Assembly (NCBI GenBank): GCA_002798275.1
Contig: NWQR01000002.1
Coordinates: forward strand, 496,001 to 560,000
Length of the DNA stretch: 64,000 nucleotides
Source of the DNA: Lysobacteraceae bacterium NML08-0793
GTDB lineage: Bacteria; Pseudomonadota; Gammaproteobacteria; Xanthomonadales; Xanthomonadaceae
Reading direction: 5' to 3'
Numbering within the stretch: the first letter of the stretch is position 1; each line of letters begins with the position of its first letter. Below the pieces are notes generated by a model, which did not search any database, was not told the DNA's origin, and worked only from the letters and a program-made list of their open reading frames with translations. This document shows positions 36,111 to 45,125 of this stretch, piece by piece. Position numbers and translations under genes: made by a program.

Positions 36111-38270
36111 ATGTTTCATCTATCACCGCTGACACGCGCGGTATCGGCCGCCTGCGTGTTGATGGCGGCAAACCCTGCACTGGCACAACAACACACACCG
36201 GCACCGGGCGAACCCTTGCAGCTTGATCGGGTTACGGTCACTGCCGATGCGCTGGATCGTGACGATAGCCGCCAAAGCACGGTATCTACGGCGACCAAAA
36301 CCAATATCGACCCGCGCGATGTGCCGCAGACGGTCAATACGCTGGAAATGAGCAAATCCAAGGTGTACGGGCTCAATGACCTCAGCGTATTGCTTGATGG
36401 CATTCCCGGCGTGGACACGGCCTACGATACCCGTGGTGATGGCATCACCTTGCGCGGTTTCTCGGCCGACAGCAATGACATCTATCGTGATGGCATCCGC
36501 AATGCCGGGCAATTCCGCCGCAGTACCGCCAATGTGGAACGCATCGAGATTCTGAAAGGCCCGGCTTCGGTTCTGTATGGGCGTGGCCTCGGCGGCGGCA
36601 TGGTCAATCTAATCAGCAAGGAAGCGAGCTTTGATGCTTTCAGCAGCGTCAGCCTGCGGGCAGGCAGCTGGGGTAATCATGGGCTGACGGTGGATGTCAA
36701 TGAAATCCTGAGCGACAAACTGGTAGTGCGCCTGACCGCCGACTACGAGGCGGCAGAAAGCTTCCGCCGCGGCATCGAAAACCGCAACCGGATGATTTCA
36801 CCCAGTCTGCGTTTTGACAGCGGCAACGGTTTTTCCTGGCTGGGGCAACTGACCTGGGACAAAATCTATCGTCGCCCCGACCGTGCCCCGGCCTTTGATG
36901 CCCTGCCTGCCGGGGTTTCAGCGCGCACGGCCTATGCCCATCCGGACGATTTCATCGAAGATGAAATGCAGGCATTCCGTTCGGTGGCAAGCTACCGCTT
37001 CAACCCGGACTGGCAGCTCAAATGGACGGCGGGCTGGAACCGTTCCAGCCAAAACTTCGACCACCTCTATGCGGGCAGTTATTGCCAGCCCGACGGGCGG
37101 CTGCTCAGCAACAACCGTGCCTGCAATACACCGGGACTGATGACCTTTGCCCGGGCATGGCAGGAAACCAGCAACCAAACCCATAGTCATACACTGGATT
37201 TGACCGGCCACTTTGCCACCGGCGCAATCAAGCATGATCTGCTGCTGGGACTGGAATGGAGCGATGAGCGCCGCAACCCGGATTTGGCGACTTCGGCGGC
37301 CAACTCCGATCCGGCACTGCGTTATCCGCATGGCATTGACCCGTACAACCCGATCTGGATTTATCCCAAGAGCGCAACAGGCGAGGCCAAAACTTCGAAC
37401 CGTCACCGCGCGCAATCGCAGGCGCTGTATCTGCAAGATCTGATAAGCCTGGGCGAAGCCTGGAAGGTACTGGCCGGCCTGCGTTTTGATCGGTTCGAGT
37501 TCAGCTCGCACAACCGCATCAACGACAAGCAGCGCAGCTACAGCGGCAGCACGGTCAGTCCGCGCCTAGGCGTGGTTTGGCAGCCATCCTTGTCGCAATC
37601 GTTGTATGCCGCCTACAGCAAGAACTTTGCCCCTTATGGCGGTCGCGGCCTGATGAGCGTGGCGGTGGATGAGAGCGCCGTGTTCGACGAAGAACCGCAG
37701 TTCTCGCGCCAGTATGAAGTGGGGGTCAAGAGCGACTGGATGGAGAATCGTTTTTCCACGCAGTTCTCGCTCTACCAGCTTTCGCTTTACAACATCCGTT
37801 ACCGTCCCGATCCAGAAAACGAGCCATTTGTCTGGGCGGTACGCGGCAGTGAACGCTCTCGCGGCGCCGAGTTCAGCATCGCCGGCAAGCTGGTCGATGG
37901 CGTGTATCTGCGCGGCGGCATCGGGCTTTTGAATGCGCAAATTGCCGAGGACGTAACCCAGCCGGAAAAAGAAGGCAATTACAAGCCCGGTATCGCCCGC
38001 AAAACCGGCAACCTGTTCCTGCGCTATGCCCCGCCGGGGCCGTGGTATGGCGAAATCGGCGTAACTTATCGCGGCCCGATCTGGAACAACGACCTCAATA
38101 CCAGTCAGCGGCCGGGCTATACCCGCTGGGATGCCTCGATGGGCTGGCGGTTCCTGCCTTGGACTGTAACCGTGGCGGTAACCAATCTGACCAATACCGA
38201 TTACTGGCGCTCCAGCAGCATGCCGGGCGCACCGCGTAGCCTGCTGCTCAGCATGAATTATGTGTTTTGA
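36111..38270 (+). CDS. TonB-dependent siderophore receptor (catecholate/FhuA-group)
   Basis: 719 residues: signal peptide ending ALA-QQ (about 26), TonB-box-like DRVTVTAD, plug (about 65-175, with DVPQTVNTLEMSK, LDGIPGVDTAYDTRGDGITLRGF, IYRDGIRN and IEILKGPASVLYGRGLGGG), then the barrel with C-terminal MNYVF. The 'RGDGITLRGFSADSNDIYRDGIR' style is that of TIGR01783-type siderophore receptors (Fiu, PiuA, FhuA). It imports a ferric siderophore across the outer membrane. GGAG lies 9 nt before the ATG, and the Fur-like box upstream predicts iron repression. Ligand unknown. Confidence 0.94.
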   Translation: MFHLSPLTRAVSAACVLMAANPALAQQHTPAPGEPLQLDRVTVTADALDRDDSRQSTVSTATKTNIDPRDVPQTVNTLEMSKSKVYGLNDLSVLLDGIPGVDTAYDTRGDGITLRGFSADSNDIYRDGIRNAGQFRRSTANVERIEILKGPASVLYGRGLGGGMVNLISKEASFDAFSSVSLRAGSWGNHGLTVDVNEILSDKLVVRLTADYEAAESFRRGIENRNRMISPSLRFDSGNGFSWLGQLTWDKIYRRPDRAPAFDALPAGVSARTAYAHPDDFIEDEMQAFRSVASYRFNPDWQLKWTAGWNRSSQNFDHLYAGSYCQPDGRLLSNNRACNTPGLMTFARAWQETSNQTHSHTLDLTGHFATGAIKHDLLLGLEWSDERRNPDLATSAANSDPALRYPHGIDPYNPIWIYPKSATGEAKTSNRHRAQSQALYLQDLISLGEAWKVLAGLRFDRFEFSSHNRINDKQRSYSGSTVSPRLGVVWQPSLSQSLYAAYSKNFAPYGGRGLMSVAVDESAVFDEEPQFSRQYEVGVKSDWMENRFSTQFSLYQLSLYNIRYRPDPENEPFVWAVRGSERSRGAEFSIAGKLVDGVYLRGGIGLLNAQIAEDVTQPEKEGNYKPGIARKTGNLFLRYAPPGPWYGEIGVTYRGPIWNNDLNTSQRPGYTRWDASMGWRFLPWTVTVAVTNLTNTDYWRSSSMPGAPRSLLLSMNYVF

Positions 38271-38306
38271 CCGCCGAAAGCCCGCACGTTAAGTATTGCA
38301 ACCACC

Positions 38307-38332
38307 CCACCCCCGGCACTGACCGGGGGTGG
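38307..38332 (+). terminator. Hairpin after the TonB receptor gene
   Basis: 10-bp stem CCACCCCCGG/CCGGGGGTGG with a 6-nt loop, 37 nt after the receptor stop. No clear U tract follows, so it may be a weak terminator or 3' stabiliser. Confidence 0.5.
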
Positions 38333-38373
38333 CTGTATCCAGCGCCCCTGCGATGCCCTGCCGCAGACAGCAA

Positions 38374-38400
38374 AAACCCCGTCCGAATCGAACGGGGTTT
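38374..38400 (-). terminator. Intrinsic terminator for the peptidyl-prolyl isomerase gene
   Basis: Stem AAACCCCGT/ACGGGGTTT followed, on the minus strand, by a U run (GGGGTTTTTG); it lies 45 nt past the isomerase stop. Confidence 0.75.
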
Positions 38401-38444
38401 GCAAGCAGGCTGAAAACCGGCATCGACCGGCTTTGCGGACTGCA

Positions 38445-38939
38445 TCAGGCAGCGAGGATTTTGTTCCACTCCGCCACACGGTCGGCACGGGCGGCCAGTG
38501 CGGCTTCGGCATCGCCCTCAATGCGGATCGACTTGATGCCATCGCCCTGCTGGATGCTGTCCACCACATCCAGACCTTCGAGCACCTTGCCAAACACGGT
38601 GTGCTTGCCGTCCAGCCAATCGGTCTTGATATGGGTGATGAAGAACTGGCTGCCATTGGTATTGGGGCCGGCGTTCGCCATCGAAATCACACCGCGCTCA
38701 TGACGCACACCGTTATTGGTTTCGTCCTCGAAACGATAACCCGGGCCGCCAGTGCCGCGCCCCTGCGGGCAGCCGCCCTGGATCATGAAGTCGGCGATGA
38801 CGCGATGAAAATTGAGGCCGTTGTAGAAGCCACGCTGGGCAAGATTGACGAAATTGGCCACGGTCAGCGGGGCCTTGTCGGCAAACAGCTCCAGCTTGAT
38901 CGGGCCACGGTCGGTATCGATGATTGCGGTCAGGGACAT
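38445..38939 (-). CDS. Peptidyl-prolyl cis-trans isomerase, cyclophilin type
   Basis: Speeds proline isomerisation during protein folding. The 164-residue cyclophilin has FHRVIADFMIQGG (catalytic Arg), GTGGPGYRFEDE, MANAGPNTNGSQFFIT and a WLDGKHTVFGKV element. It lacks a signal peptide, so it is the cytoplasmic (PpiB-like) form. The ATG at 38939 follows AAGG closely. Its C-terminal helix (EAALAARADRVAEWNKILAA) extends slightly beyond the minimal cyclophilin fold. Confidence 0.95.
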   Translation of the reverse strand: MSLTAIIDTDRGPIKLELFADKAPLTVANFVNLAQRGFYNGLNFHRVIADFMIQGGCPQGRGTGGPGYRFEDETNNGVRHERGVISMANAGPNTNGSQFFITHIKTDWLDGKHTVFGKVLEGLDVVDSIQQGDGIKSIRIEGDAEAALAARADRVAEWNKILAA

Positions 38940-38966
38940 GCCTTTTCCTTGCGAAAGATGAAAGAA

Positions 38967-39005
38967 CACGCCCGCCTTGCAAGAACTGCCAACAAGGCGG
39001 GCGTG
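38967..39005 (-). terminator. Terminator hairpin after the macro-domain gene
   Basis: Perfect 13-bp stem CACGCCCGCCTTG/CAAGGCGGGCGTG; on the minus strand it is followed by a U-rich stretch (GTTCTTTC). A second hairpin (CGGGCTTG/CAAGCCCG, 39022-39045) stands before it. Confidence 0.65.
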
Positions 39006-39061
39006 CCTTTCAGGATGGGGACGGGCTTGCAGCTATTCAAGCCCGCCCGCACCCCTCCCCG

Positions 39062-39553
39062 TCAGAGTTTTTCTGCGGCGGCCTCGCCCTTGTGGAACGT
39101 GGTGTAAACGATTACCGGGATCGACAAATCGCCCAGATGCTCGCGTACCAGTGGTTCCACATCATTCCAGTCCAGCCCGCCCACGCCGGTTGCCAGTTTC
39201 GGCAGTGCGATGCTGGTGAGCTTTTCATCCTCGATGAACTTGCGCAGCGCCTTCAGCGCATGGCGCACATGCGAGAGCGTTGCCTTGCCCGGCTTGCCGC
39301 CGTGATGGCCTTCCGCGCCTTCCTGGGTGAACAGGTTGACCACACGCTGACCGTCAGCCCCCATCCACGCCCACAACTCACCCGGCTTGGGGCTTTGGGT
39401 GTGGCAATAGTGGCGAAAATCCTTGTACAGCGAGGGTGCATGCTCGCGCAGCGCCAGCGCCAAACCTTGATGGAAGTCATCATTCGGTGCCACGCCGTGG
39501 GCGATGGCATGGGCGCGGCTCAAGAGGATGTCGCCGGAAACGTTCTGAATCAT
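39062..39553 (-). CDS. Macro-domain protein (ADP-ribose binding/hydrolysing)
   Basis: 163 residues with macro-domain landmarks: [28 protein letters not shown] at the N-terminus, the central strand VVNLFTQEG and [19 protein letters not shown] near the end. Macro domains bind ADP-ribose and may remove it from proteins or DNA; the [12 protein letters not shown] loop is the ligand-binding element. GGAG lies 6 nt before the ATG. It lies alone, divergent from typA; no DarT-like toxin is adjacent, so a toxin-antitoxin role is not supported here. Confidence 0.88.
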   Translation of the reverse strand: MIQNVSGDILLSRAHAIAHGVAPNDDFHQGLALALREHAPSLYKDFRHYCHTQSPKPGELWAWMGADGQRVVNLFTQEGAEGHHGGKPGKATLSHVRHALKALRKFIEDEKLTSIALPKLATGVGGLDWNDVEPLVREHLGDLSIPVIVYTTFHKGEAAAEKL

Positions 39554-39655
39554 GGTTTCTCCTTATGGGTTATGGCAGATTTCCTGCAACGAAAGTGTGC
39601 GCTTTTGCCAATTTCATGTCTTGAGCCTGCGCATGGCATCCAACGACAGTCGGCG

Positions 39656-39661
39656 TATAAT
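39656..39661 (+). promoter_or_regulatory. Probable -10 box of typA
   Basis: A consensus TATAAT lies 49 nt before the typA start; no good -35 element is seen (TGGCAT at 39634-39639 is the nearest candidate). Confidence 0.5.
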
Positions 39662-39686
39662 TGGCAACCATCTTTCCATTTCAGTT

Positions 39687-39707
39687 GGCCGCTTGTGCGG
39701 CCTTTTT
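39687..39707 (+). promoter_or_regulatory. Terminator-like hairpin in the typA leader
   Basis: GGCCGC-TTGT-GCGGCC followed by five T, ending 2 nt before the typA ATG. It has the form of an intrinsic terminator or attenuator, placed where the ribosome binding site should be; no Shine-Dalgarno sequence is seen. Confidence 0.6.
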
Positions 39708-39709
39708 GT

Positions 39710-41554
39710 ATGTCCATCAAAAATCTTCGCAATATCGCCATCGTCGCCCACGTTGACCATGGCAAGACCACGCTGGTTGACCAGTTGCTGAAACAGTCCC
39801 ACACCTTCGACGAGCGCACCGTGCTGGCCGAGCGCGTCATGGACAGCGGCGACATCGAAAAAGAGCGCGGCATCACCATCCTGTCGAAAAACACCGCGAT
39901 CAAGTGGAAATCGCCCGAAGGCGAGGAATACCGCATCAATATCGTCGATACCCCTGGGCACGCCGACTTCGGTGGCGAGGTCGAGCGCGTGCTGTCGATG
40001 GTGGACTCGGTGCTGATTCTGGTCGATGCCATGGACGGGCCGATGCCGCAAACCCGGTTCGTTACCGAAAAAGCCTTTGCAATGGGCTTCAAGCCGATTG
40101 TGGTCATCAACAAGGTGGACCGCCCCGGCGCGCGCCCGGACTGGGTGCTGAACCAGACCTTCGACCTGTTCGACCGTCTTGGCGCCACCGATGAGCAATT
40201 GGATTTCCCGGTGGTCTATGCCAGCGGCCTGAACGGCTATGCCGGGCTTGACGAGAGCGTGCGCGAAGGCGACATGACCCCGCTGTTCCAAGCCATCATC
40301 GAACATGTGCCGGTACCGCCGGTCAGCGAAGAAGGCCCGTTCCAGATGCGCGTGACCAGCCTGGACTACAACAACTATGTCGGCGTCATCGGCATTGGCC
40401 GCATCCAGCGCGGCAAGGTGCGCACCAATATGCCAGTGACGGTCATCGACACCGATGGCAAGACCCGCAATGGCAAGGTGCTGCAAGTGCTGGGCTTCAT
40501 GGGGCTGGACCGTATCGAAGTGAACGAAGCGCAGGCCGGCGACATCATCGCCTTCTCCGGCATCGAAAAGCTCGGCATCAGCGAAACCCTGTGTGACCCC
40601 GCTGCCGTGGAGCAGCTGCCGGTACTAAGCGTGGATGAACCGACCATCTCGATGACCTTCCAGGTCAACGACTCACCGTTTGCCGGCAACAAGGATCGCA
40701 GTGGCGGCAAATTCCTCACCAGCCGCCAGTTGCGCGACCGGCTGATGCGCGAAACCCAGCACAACGTCGCGCTGCGGGTGGAAGACACCAATGATGCCGA
40801 CAAGTTCAAGGTATCCGGTCGCGGCGAGTTGCACCTGTCGATTCTCATCGAAACCATGCGCCGCGAAGGCTATGAGCTGGCCGTCTCCCGCCCCGAAGTC
40901 ATCATTCGTGAAATCGATGGCGTGATGCAGGAGCCGTATGAGCAACTGGTGGTCGATCTGGAGGAGGAATACCAGGGCGGCGTGATGGCGCGCCTGGGCG
41001 AGCGCAAGGCGCTGCTGCAAAACATGGTGCCCGATGGCAAAGGCCGGGTGCGCATGGAGTTCATCATCCCGGCGCGCGGCCTGATTGGCTTCCAGACCGA
41101 GTTCAAGACCCTGACTTCTGGCAGTGGCCTGCTGTTCCATGTGTTCGACCATTACGGGCCGAAAACCGAAGGCGCCATCGGCCAGCGCCAGAACGGCGTG
41201 CTGATTTCCAACGACACCGGCACCTCCACCGCCTATGCGCAGATGGCGATGCAGGAGCGTGGCCGGCTGTTCGTCGAGCCGCAGGAAGAAATCTACGAAG
41301 GCCAACTGGTCGGCATCCACGCCAAGGACAATGACCTCACCGTCAACGCCCTGCGCGCCAAACAGCTCACCAACTTCCGTGCCTCCGGCAAGGACGATGC
41401 ACTGGCACTGACCCCGCCGGTGAAGTTCTCGCTGGAGCAGGCGCTGGAATTCATCGACGACGATGAGCTGGTGGAAGTGACGCCAAAGCAAATCCGTCTG
41501 CGCAAGAAACTGCGCAGCGAAACCGACCGCAAACGCGCCTCGCGTCAGGGCTGA
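39710..41554 (+). CDS. typA: Ribosome-associated GTPase TypA/BipA
   Basis: TypA/BipA is a translational GTPase that binds the ribosome at the EF-G site and is needed for growth at low temperature and for 50S assembly. The 614-residue protein has G1 AHVDHGKTT, the G2 region [10 protein letters not shown]3 DTPGHADF, G4 NKVDRPGA, then the EF-G-like domains III and V ([18 protein letters not shown]) and the BipA-specific C-terminal domain ([36 protein letters not shown]). A large open frame upstream is shadow; the ATG at 39710 matches the family start [16 protein letters not shown]. The leader is unusual (see the hairpin entry). Confidence 0.97.
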   Translation: MSIKNLRNIAIVAHVDHGKTTLVDQLLKQSHTFDERTVLAERVMDSGDIEKERGITILSKNTAIKWKSPEGEEYRINIVDTPGHADFGGEVERVLSMVDSVLILVDAMDGPMPQTRFVTEKAFAMGFKPIVVINKVDRPGARPDWVLNQTFDLFDRLGATDEQLDFPVVYASGLNGYAGLDESVREGDMTPLFQAIIEHVPVPPVSEEGPFQMRVTSLDYNNYVGVIGIGRIQRGKVRTNMPVTVIDTDGKTRNGKVLQVLGFMGLDRIEVNEAQAGDIIAFSGIEKLGISETLCDPAAVEQLPVLSVDEPTISMTFQVNDSPFAGNKDRSGGKFLTSRQLRDRLMRETQHNVALRVEDTNDADKFKVSGRGELHLSILIETMRREGYELAVSRPEVIIREIDGVMQEPYEQLVVDLEEEYQGGVMARLGERKALLQNMVPDGKGRVRMEFIIPARGLIGFQTEFKTLTSGSGLLFHVFDHYGPKTEGAIGQRQNGVLISNDTGTSTAYAQMAMQERGRLFVEPQEEIYEGQLVGIHAKDNDLTVNALRAKQLTNFRASGKDDALALTPPVKFSLEQALEFIDDDELVEVTPKQIRLRKKLRSETDRKRASRQG

Positions 41555-41745
41555 GCCGGCGCATGCAGGCTTTGGGTGGCCATATATGAATGGCCGCCCC
41601 TGCCGTATTCATAAACTGCAGGTCAAAGGGCAGGATTCATTTTTCGTACACCCGGATTTTCCAAAAATCCTCGCATCAGCCATGCCCTTAACCGCGTCGC
41701 TGAAAATGCCTTTTGATTTCTATTTTTCTTAAGAAGGAGCGTTTC

Positions 41746-42444
41746 ATGAAGATGGTTGCTAAAGGCCTGGCACTGGCCGTGTTGGCCTGCATTACCGCCC
41801 CGCAAGCATTTGCACAAACCCGTGGTGGCAGTGTTTCCTACCACTGTGATGGCGGCCGCACCCTGGCGGTCAGCTATAGCTTCAACTCTGCCGGCATCCC
41901 CACCCAGGCGCGCATGCGCATCAATGGTGCCAATCGCGTGTTGAGCTATGACCTTGACCGCTCCAGCGATGTGGAAACCTTTTTCAAAGATCGCAGCGGC
42001 TATACCCTCAGCAGCGATTACATCGACGCCTCCAACTATCAGCGCTCTGCCGCACTGGTCATGGCGCCCAACGGCAATATCCTGTTCAAAGGCTGCCAAG
42101 CACGCGGCCATGCCACGGCAAACCGTCCGGCCCCGGTACCCCAGCAAAGCCGTAACGGCGGCAGCGTCAACTATCGTTGCCAGAACAATCGCCGCGTGAC
42201 GGTTCAGTACCGTTTCAATGCCCAGGGCATCCCCACTCAGGCGGTTGCGAACCTGCAGGGCGCCAACCGCACCCTGCGCTACGATATGAACAACTCCACC
42301 GATACCGAAACCTACTTCATCGGCTCAGGGTATCGCATTGGCGCAGGCTATATGGATATTCACAACTACACCACCAATAGCGGCATCAATATCTATTCGC
42401 CCCGTCATGAAATGCTGTACAAGGGCTGCGAACCGGTAAATTAA
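41746..42444 (+). CDS. Secreted protein with two tandem lysozyme-inhibitor-like (ACP/MliC-type) domains
   Basis: 232 residues with a signal peptide (cleavage AFA-QT, about 24). Two homologous domains follow: about 26-117 (GGSVSYHCDGGRTLAVSYSF to LFKGCQ) and about 134-229 (GGSVNYRCQNNRRVTVQYRF to LYKGCE). Each has one Cys near the start and one near the end, both with GIPTQA, GANR-LRYD and D-ETFF/D-ETYF elements. This fold resembles Neisseria adhesin complex protein and MliC/PliC inhibitors of c-type lysozyme; I infer, not prove, lysozyme inhibition. Single-domain proteins are the norm, so the duplication is notable. GGAG precedes the ATG at 6 nt. Confidence 0.72.
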   Translation: MKMVAKGLALAVLACITAPQAFAQTRGGSVSYHCDGGRTLAVSYSFNSAGIPTQARMRINGANRVLSYDLDRSSDVETFFKDRSGYTLSSDYIDASNYQRSAALVMAPNGNILFKGCQARGHATANRPAPVPQQSRNGGSVNYRCQNNRRVTVQYRFNAQGIPTQAVANLQGANRTLRYDMNNSTDTETYFIGSGYRIGAGYMDIHNYTTNSGINIYSPRHEMLYKGCEPVN

Positions 42445-42470
42445 GCTCAAACTCGTGACACATCGAATAA

Positions 42471-42494
42471 GAGACCGGGTTAGCCCGGCTCTTT
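42471..42494. terminator. Bidirectional terminator between the duplicated-domain gene and DAHP synthase
   Basis: Stem GAG-(A)-CCGGG/CCCGG-CTC with a one-base bulge and TTAG loop, followed by TTTT on the plus strand. Confidence 0.65.
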
Positions 42495-43850
42495 TCGATG
42501 TCTTGATTGCTGATATTTCTTGCCGATGAGCATGGCCATTTCTAGAGACTGCTCATAATTGAGGCGCGGATCTACCGTTGAGTGATAGGCACGGCCAAGA
42601 TCGGCATCGGTCAAGTCGCGGGCACCACCGGTACATTCGGTGACATCTTCACCCGTCAGCTCCAGATGCACGCCGCCAAGGCGCGTCCCGGCTGCGGCAT
42701 GCAGGTCGAAAGCCTGCTCGATTTCGCTGCGGATATTGGCAAAGCGCCGGGTCTTGTAGCCGTTGGAGCTGTTTTCGGTATTGCCGTGCATCGGGTCGCA
42801 AACCCACAGCACGCGCGCGCCTTCGCGCTTGACCGCATCCAGCAGCGGCGGCAGTTTATCGGCAATCACTTCGGCACCCATGCGGTGAATCAAGGTCAGG
42901 CGTCCTGGCGCATTGTCCGGGTTCAATACCGCCAAAAGGCGCAGCAGATGATCAAGGGACATGGATGGCCCAACTTTCACCGCCACCGGATTGCGGATGC
43001 CGCGGAAATATTCCACATGCGCGCCATCAAGCGCAGCGGTGCGCATGCCAATCCACGGGAAGTGAGTCCCCAAGTTGAACCAACCCTGCTGGCGCGGCAC
43101 CTGCCGGGTCAGGGTTTGCTCATAAGGCAGCAGCAAGGCCTCGTGCGAGGCATAAAAATCCACTCGATCAAGATTGTGCGCAGGCTCGCCCGAAAGCGTT
43201 TCCATGAAACGCATCGCCTCGGAAATGCCTTCGACGATATGCCGGTATTCATCGGCCAGCGGCGAATGCTTCACCCAAGCAAGATTCCAGTTTTCCGGGT
43301 GATGCAAATCAGCAAAGCCGCCATCAATCAGCGAGCGCACGAAATTGATGGTGAGGGCAGAACGCGAATGCGCGGCAATCATCCGTTGCGGGTCTGGCGT
43401 GCGTGCATGCGCACTGAAATCCGGCGCATTGACGATATCGCCGCGATAGCTTGGCAATGCCACACCATCGCGTACTTCTGTCGCCGATGAGCGCGGTTTG
43501 GCGTACTGCCCGGCAAAGCGCCCCACCCGCAGTACCGGCTTGCGCAGCGCATGCACCAGTACCAGGCTCATTTGCAGCAGCACTTTCAGACGGTTGGAAA
43601 TGATCTCCGGGGTGCAATAGGCAAAGTTCTCGCAGCAATCTCCCCCCTGCAACAGAAAGCGCTGCCCCTCCTCGGCTTCGGCCAACTGTCTGCGCAGCGC
43701 CAAAATCTCGCTGGAAGTCACCAGCGGCGGCAGCGTGTGCAGCTCGTCCAGCGCCTTGTTCAAGGCCTGCGCATCGGGATAAACCGGCTGCTGCTCGGCA
43801 GGACATGTCTGCCAAGAATCAGGCCGCCATGCAGTTTGCGGCTGGCTCAC
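42480..43850 (-). CDS. Class II 3-deoxy-7-phosphoheptulonate (DAHP) synthase
   Basis: First enzyme of the shikimate pathway; it joins phosphoenolpyruvate and erythrose 4-phosphate. The 456-residue length and sequence are of the plant/Pseudomonas class II type: FLLQGGDCCENFAYCTPE (with the metal/PEP-site Cys), VGRFAGQYAKPRSS, GIRNPVAVKVGPS, WVCDPMHGNTE and GGVHLELTGEDVTECTGGARDL. The start is a GTG overlapping the dsbB stop by four bases (GTGA), with GGAA 6 nt upstream. This coupling to a disulfide-bond protein gene is odd functionally. Confidence 0.95.
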   Translation of the reverse strand: MSQPQTAWRPDSWQTCPAEQQPVYPDAQALNKALDELHTLPPLVTSSEILALRRQLAEAEEGQRFLLQGGDCCENFAYCTPEIISNRLKVLLQMSLVLVHALRKPVLRVGRFAGQYAKPRSSATEVRDGVALPSYRGDIVNAPDFSAHARTPDPQRMIAAHSRSALTINFVRSLIDGGFADLHHPENWNLAWVKHSPLADEYRHIVEGISEAMRFMETLSGEPAHNLDRVDFYASHEALLLPYEQTLTRQVPRQQGWFNLGTHFPWIGMRTAALDGAHVEYFRGIRNPVAVKVGPSMSLDHLLRLLAVLNPDNAPGRLTLIHRMGAEVIADKLPPLLDAVKREGARVLWVCDPMHGNTENSSNGYKTRRFANIRSEIEQAFDLHAAAGTRLGGVHLELTGEDVTECTGGARDLTDADLGRAYHSTVDPRLNYEQSLEMAMLIGKKYQQSRHRKEPG

Positions 43851-44350
43851 GATTGCTTCCCGGCCTTCACCGCCAGCACTGCCCAGAGCGCCAATCCCAG
43901 GTACCAGAGCAACGTCCAGCCTGGCATGCCAAGCCCCAGAAACGACCAGTCAATCATGCTGCAATCGCCACTGGCGGTCAGCACTTTCTGAATCGCCCCA
44001 ACCCATCCCTGCTGGGCTACCCGGAACTCAAGCCCGGCACCACAGGTGGCGATTTCCGGCGGAAAAAGCTGCACCCACAAATGTCGTCCGGCCACCACCG
44101 CACCTGCCAGCGCCGCAATCCCGGCCAGCCCGGCATACACACTGCGCCCGCCCCTGCTCTTCGGCGCATGCAGTGCGCCAATCAAAAACACCATGCCCAG
44201 CGCCGCAAAGGCAATGCGTTGCAGGATACAGAACTCACAGGGCATCAAGCCCTTCACGAACTGCACATACAGCGCATAGGCAAGCAGACCGGCACAGGCC
44301 AGAAAGCCGACGAAATAGCGACTACGAAACGACCAGCGCAAAGGATTCAT
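43847..44350 (-). CDS. dsbB: Disulfide bond formation protein DsbB
   Basis: Inner-membrane protein that reoxidises DsbA and passes electrons to quinone. The 167-residue protein has four membrane helices, the first periplasmic redox pair Cys38-Glu-Phe-Cys41 (PCEFC) and the second pair in ATCGAG and SGDCSM, so both reactive pairs are intact. Start is ATG 44350; a longer frame upstream is Cys-rich shadow. It is the first gene of a two-gene operon with the class II DAHP synthase. Confidence 0.93.
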   Translation of the reverse strand: MNPLRWSFRSRYFVGFLACAGLLAYALYVQFVKGLMPCEFCILQRIAFAALGMVFLIGALHAPKSRGGRSVYAGLAGIAALAGAVVAGRHLWVQLFPPEIATCGAGLEFRVAQQGWVGAIQKVLTASGDCSMIDWSFLGLGMPGWTLLWYLGLALWAVLAVKAGKQS

Positions 44351-44433
44351 CGAAAAACTCACAGGGCAATACGAGGCGGGGCAACATAACAGATGCAGGC
44401 ATTGCATGGGGCATCCCAGCCACCAAGCTCGCA

Positions 44434-44461
44434 AAAAATACCCCCGGAAGACCGGGGGTAG
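44434..44461 (-). terminator. Intrinsic terminator downstream of a secreted-protein gene
   Basis: TACCCCCGG-AAGA-CCGGGGGTA stem with an A run on the left, giving a U tract on the minus strand, 18 nt past the stop of the 172-residue protein. Confidence 0.8.
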
Positions 44462-44478
44462 GCTGTAACAGCAGTCAA

Positions 44479-44997
44479 TTACGGCTTGTTGGCCGGGGCG
44501 GGCTGTCCGCCTTGTTCACCTGACGTTGCGCCCTCGGACGCGGATGCTTGCGCCGGACGACCTGTAGCGATGCGCACGCCGCGCGCCTTCATCCAAGCAT
44601 CAAACTCGTCGGCAGTCATACGCCGACCGTTCTGGGTCATATTGAAACGCCAAGGCGTATTGTCATGTGCCGTTTTCGGCTGATAGGCCGCCGGATCATT
44701 GGCGCTCACCGGGCTGGGCGCCGGCACAGCCACTGCCACACGGCAGGCTTCAATCCTCATCCGCAGCAATACCTGATCGACCGACAGGGACGGGTCATAG
44801 GTTTGCGAAAGCACACCGGCAGGCGTTCCCAAGTCCGTGGTATTGGCATAAAGCTCCGATGCAACCGCAGCCATGGCAGCGGGCGCCTGCGGCAGCGCCT
44901 GTGGCACGGCGGTACAGCTCGGAATTGGGGTATTGGCCTTGACCAAACCTGCAACAAGCATCAGGGGCAAGGCAATCAAACTGCGGTTACGGTACAT
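44479..44997 (-). CDS. Secreted protein, unknown
   Basis: 172 residues with a signal peptide (MYRNRSLIALPLMLVAGLVK, cleavage near KANT), a Pro/Ala-rich start, Cys34 and Cys84, and a conserved-looking C-terminal stretch (WRFNMTQNGRRMTADEFDAWMKARGVRIATGRP) ending in a low-complexity Gly/Gln/Pro/Ala tail. The TADEFDAWMKARGVRIATG part looks like a short helical binding motif shared by several xanthomonad exported proteins, as I recall. GGAG lies 6 nt before the ATG at 44997. Function unknown. Confidence 0.7.
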   Translation of the reverse strand: MYRNRSLIALPLMLVAGLVKANTPIPSCTAVPQALPQAPAAMAAVASELYANTTDLGTPAGVLSQTYDPSLSVDQVLLRMRIEACRVAVAVPAPSPVSANDPAAYQPKTAHDNTPWRFNMTQNGRRMTADEFDAWMKARGVRIATGRPAQASASEGATSGEQGGQPAPANKP

Positions 44998-45073
44998 GAG
45001 CGTCTCCAATAAGCTCATCCAGCTTATCAGAAATATCTTTAAATCTGTAGAAATAAAAGGAAATTTCCGTCAA

Positions 45074-45103
45074 AAGAAAACCCGGCCAAAGCCGGGTTTT
45101 CTT
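45074..45103. terminator. Bidirectional intrinsic terminator after the OmpA-type gene
   Basis: AAGAAAACCCGGC-CAAA-GCCGGGTTTTCTT, a perfect 13-bp stem with A/T flanks, between the secreted protein gene upstream and the OmpA-family gene's stop. Confidence 0.88.
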
Positions 45104-45125
45104 CGCTACACGCTCAAGTCCAAAA

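Noticed and set aside
39062-39553. Macro-domain protein as DarG antitoxin
   Set aside because: No DarT-like toxin gene is adjacent and the protein is a single short domain.
38924-39709. 262-codon extension upstream of typA
   Set aside because: It runs antisense through the macro-domain gene and the family start is at 39710.
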